Assembly: GCA_029219385.1 (NCBI GenBank)
Contig: JAQXTH010000045.1
Location: 1-33,823 of the forward strand
DNA from: Prevotellaceae bacterium
GTDB taxonomy: Bacteria; Bacteroidota; Bacteroidia; Bacteroidales; Bacteroidaceae
Length of the DNA: 33,823 nucleotides
Reading direction: 5' to 3'
Within the stretch, counting starts at the first letter, position 1. Each line of letters starts with the position of its first letter. Shown here one piece after another: positions 33,028 through 33,823 of this stretch. The notes under the pieces are model-generated. The model did not search any database. It was not told the origin of the DNA and saw only the letters and a program-made list of their open reading frames with translations. A program made the position numbers and the translations under genes.

Positions 33028-33749
33028 GTAAAGCAATATATCAACCCAAAGGCAAAGCAAGAGAATACAGTGCCTGGGCTTGCAATCTTTATAACGGCTG
33101 CCCAAACGCTTGCTACTATTGCTATAACAACAAAGGAATAACAAAGTCCAAAGTTGGCGGTACGAATGTTAGATTGAAGAAGTGTCTCGTTGATGAAAAG
33201 ACAGCCCTCTCCATATTCAAAGAAGAACTCGACCGCTATAAGGAAAGCATTATCCATGACGGCTATCTACATTTTAACTTTGTTTCCGATCCATGTTTAC
33301 CTGAGACAATAGAGCTAAATTGGTCCTGCATTGACTACGCTCTATCAAAAAGCGTTCCATGTCAGGTTCTCACAAAAAGAGCGGACTGGTTAGAACATCC
33401 TGCTGTACAAAATGCTCTCAGTCATCCAAAGCTTCTCATCGGTTTCTCTCTGACAGGCTGTGATGATTTGGAACCTGGAGCAAGTACGAACGACGAACGC
33501 ATCAAAGCTATGCAAGTTCTTCATAAGGCTGGTATTCATACTTGGGCAAGTATCGAACCTATTATTGACCCAGAGAAAAGCCTTGATATGATAGCCAAGA
33601 CAATAGAATGCTGCGACCACTTCAAAATTGGAATATTATCAGGGCAGAAGAATTATACACCTGACCAAATACGAAATTTTAAGGCGGCGGTAGATGTACT
33701 CAACCTAAAGTCCGTTTACTGGAAAGAAAGCCTACTTGAATACATCTAA
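33024..33749 (+). CDS. Radical SAM protein, spore-photolyase-like (SPL) group
   Basis: 241 residues with the radical SAM cluster motif CPNACYYC (C26, C30, C33). The preceding WACNLYNGCPNAC and the later HFNFVSDPCLPETIE and GFSLTGCDDLEPGA (a SAM-binding region) match the COG1533 SPL-like group, whose named member repairs spore photoproduct; most members have unknown roles. At 241 residues it is shorter than spore photoproduct lyase (about 340) and keeps mainly the barrel. WASIEPIIDPEKS is another conserved stretch. It is coupled to the SANT-like gene by ATGA overlap. Substrate unknown, with DNA plausible given its neighbours. Confidence 0.88.
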   Translation: MSKAIYQPKGKAREYSAWACNLYNGCPNACYYCYNNKGITKSKVGGTNVRLKKCLVDEKTALSIFKEELDRYKESIIHDGYLHFNFVSDPCLPETIELNWSCIDYALSKSVPCQVLTKRADWLEHPAVQNALSHPKLLIGFSLTGCDDLEPGASTNDERIKAMQVLHKAGIHTWASIEPIIDPEKSLDMIAKTIECCDHFKIGILSGQKNYTPDQIRNFKAAVDVLNLKSVYWKESLLEYI

Positions 33750-33761
33750 TAACACCAATAT

Positions 33762-33813
33762 AGGTAATGAGGCTACCTTAACCATCTACCAGAGCCTCAC
33801 TTTATCTGGTAGA
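33762..33813 (+). repeat. Interleaved inverted repeats with pseudoknot topology at the end of the cassette
   Basis: Stem 1: tgaggct (33768-33774) with agcctca (33793-33799). Stem 2: tctaccaga (33785-33793) with tctggtaga (33805-33813). The order S1, S2, S1', S2' is that of an H-type pseudoknot, with a shared base at 33793. A third possible stem, aggta (33762-33766) with tacct (33774-33778), would exclude stem 1. No T-run follows before the window ends. Confidence 0.55.
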
Positions 33814-33823
33814 ACATAATTAT

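Noticed and set aside
26613..33823. Insertion sequence or DDE transposon
   Set aside because: No DDE transposase or terminal inverted repeats are seen, and the only recombination gene is a large serine recombinase. Conjugation or phage structural genes are also absent from the part visible, so ICE, phage or island cannot be chosen.
1..33823. tRNA and rRNA genes
   Set aside because: No cloverleaf-like or rRNA-like sequence was noticed in the gaps; a tRNA scan would be needed to be sure.

Overview
The window looks like a chromosome segment of a gut-type Bacteroidales bacterium (Muribaculaceae/Prevotella-like is my guess; the exact genus cannot be fixed from sequence alone). Reasons: several Bacteroidetes-style promoters (-7 box TAnnTTTG, in two cases with a -33 TTG exactly 19 bp upstream), almost no Shine-Dalgarno sites, a fused SecDF, and many families typical of Bacteroidetes (DUF4254, DUF4491, DUF5362-like, DUF2723, animal-type glutaminyl cyclase, OMP beta-barrel with Gln after the signal peptide).

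Layout. 1-363: 3' end of a probable secreted protein. 720-2932: DUF4254 gene (minus) divergent from pdxB (plus), then an HU gene (minus) convergent with pdxB across a shared terminator. 3227-5340: rhomboid protease and a membrane-anchored endonuclease/exonuclease/phosphatase protein. 5624-8638: secDF. 8891-13008: a tight three-gene operon with an apparently active transglutaminase-like protein, a paralogue that has lost the catalytic residues, and a small membrane protein. 13420-17389: a large DUF2723 membrane glycosyltransferase-like protein with a polysaccharide deacetylase. A 631-base gene-free stretch (17390-18020) carries a terminator and a perfectly phased 22-bp tandem repeat. 18021-26615: nine closely spaced plus-strand genes (Lrp/AsnC regulator, DUF4491, a C26 amidohydrolase-dipeptidase fusion, glutaminyl cyclase, SufE, DEAD-box helicase, OMP, M16 protease, comM).

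At about 26613 the comM/yifB reading frame stops matching its family, and an AT-richer block begins that runs past the right edge. It starts with a large serine recombinase, so it is best read as the left end of an integrated mobile element inserted in comM. Its cargo is a 515-aa unknown protein co-transcribed with the recombinase, a 54-aa protein, an orphan EcoRI-type adenine methylase, a protein with a ParB-like motif, a small protein with a C-terminal SANT/Myb-like helix-turn-helix, and a radical SAM protein of the spore-photolyase-like group. A TGA codon cuts the methylase just before what looks like its conserved C-terminal tail, and the frame then runs on into the next gene. The right-hand end of the window holds interleaved inverted repeats with pseudoknot topology.

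The most likely undescribed system is the four-gene methylase / ParB-like / SANT-like / radical-SAM cassette (30588-33749), with translational coupling between the last two genes. Whether it is a DNA-modification, repair, or defence module cannot be decided from sequence reading alone.
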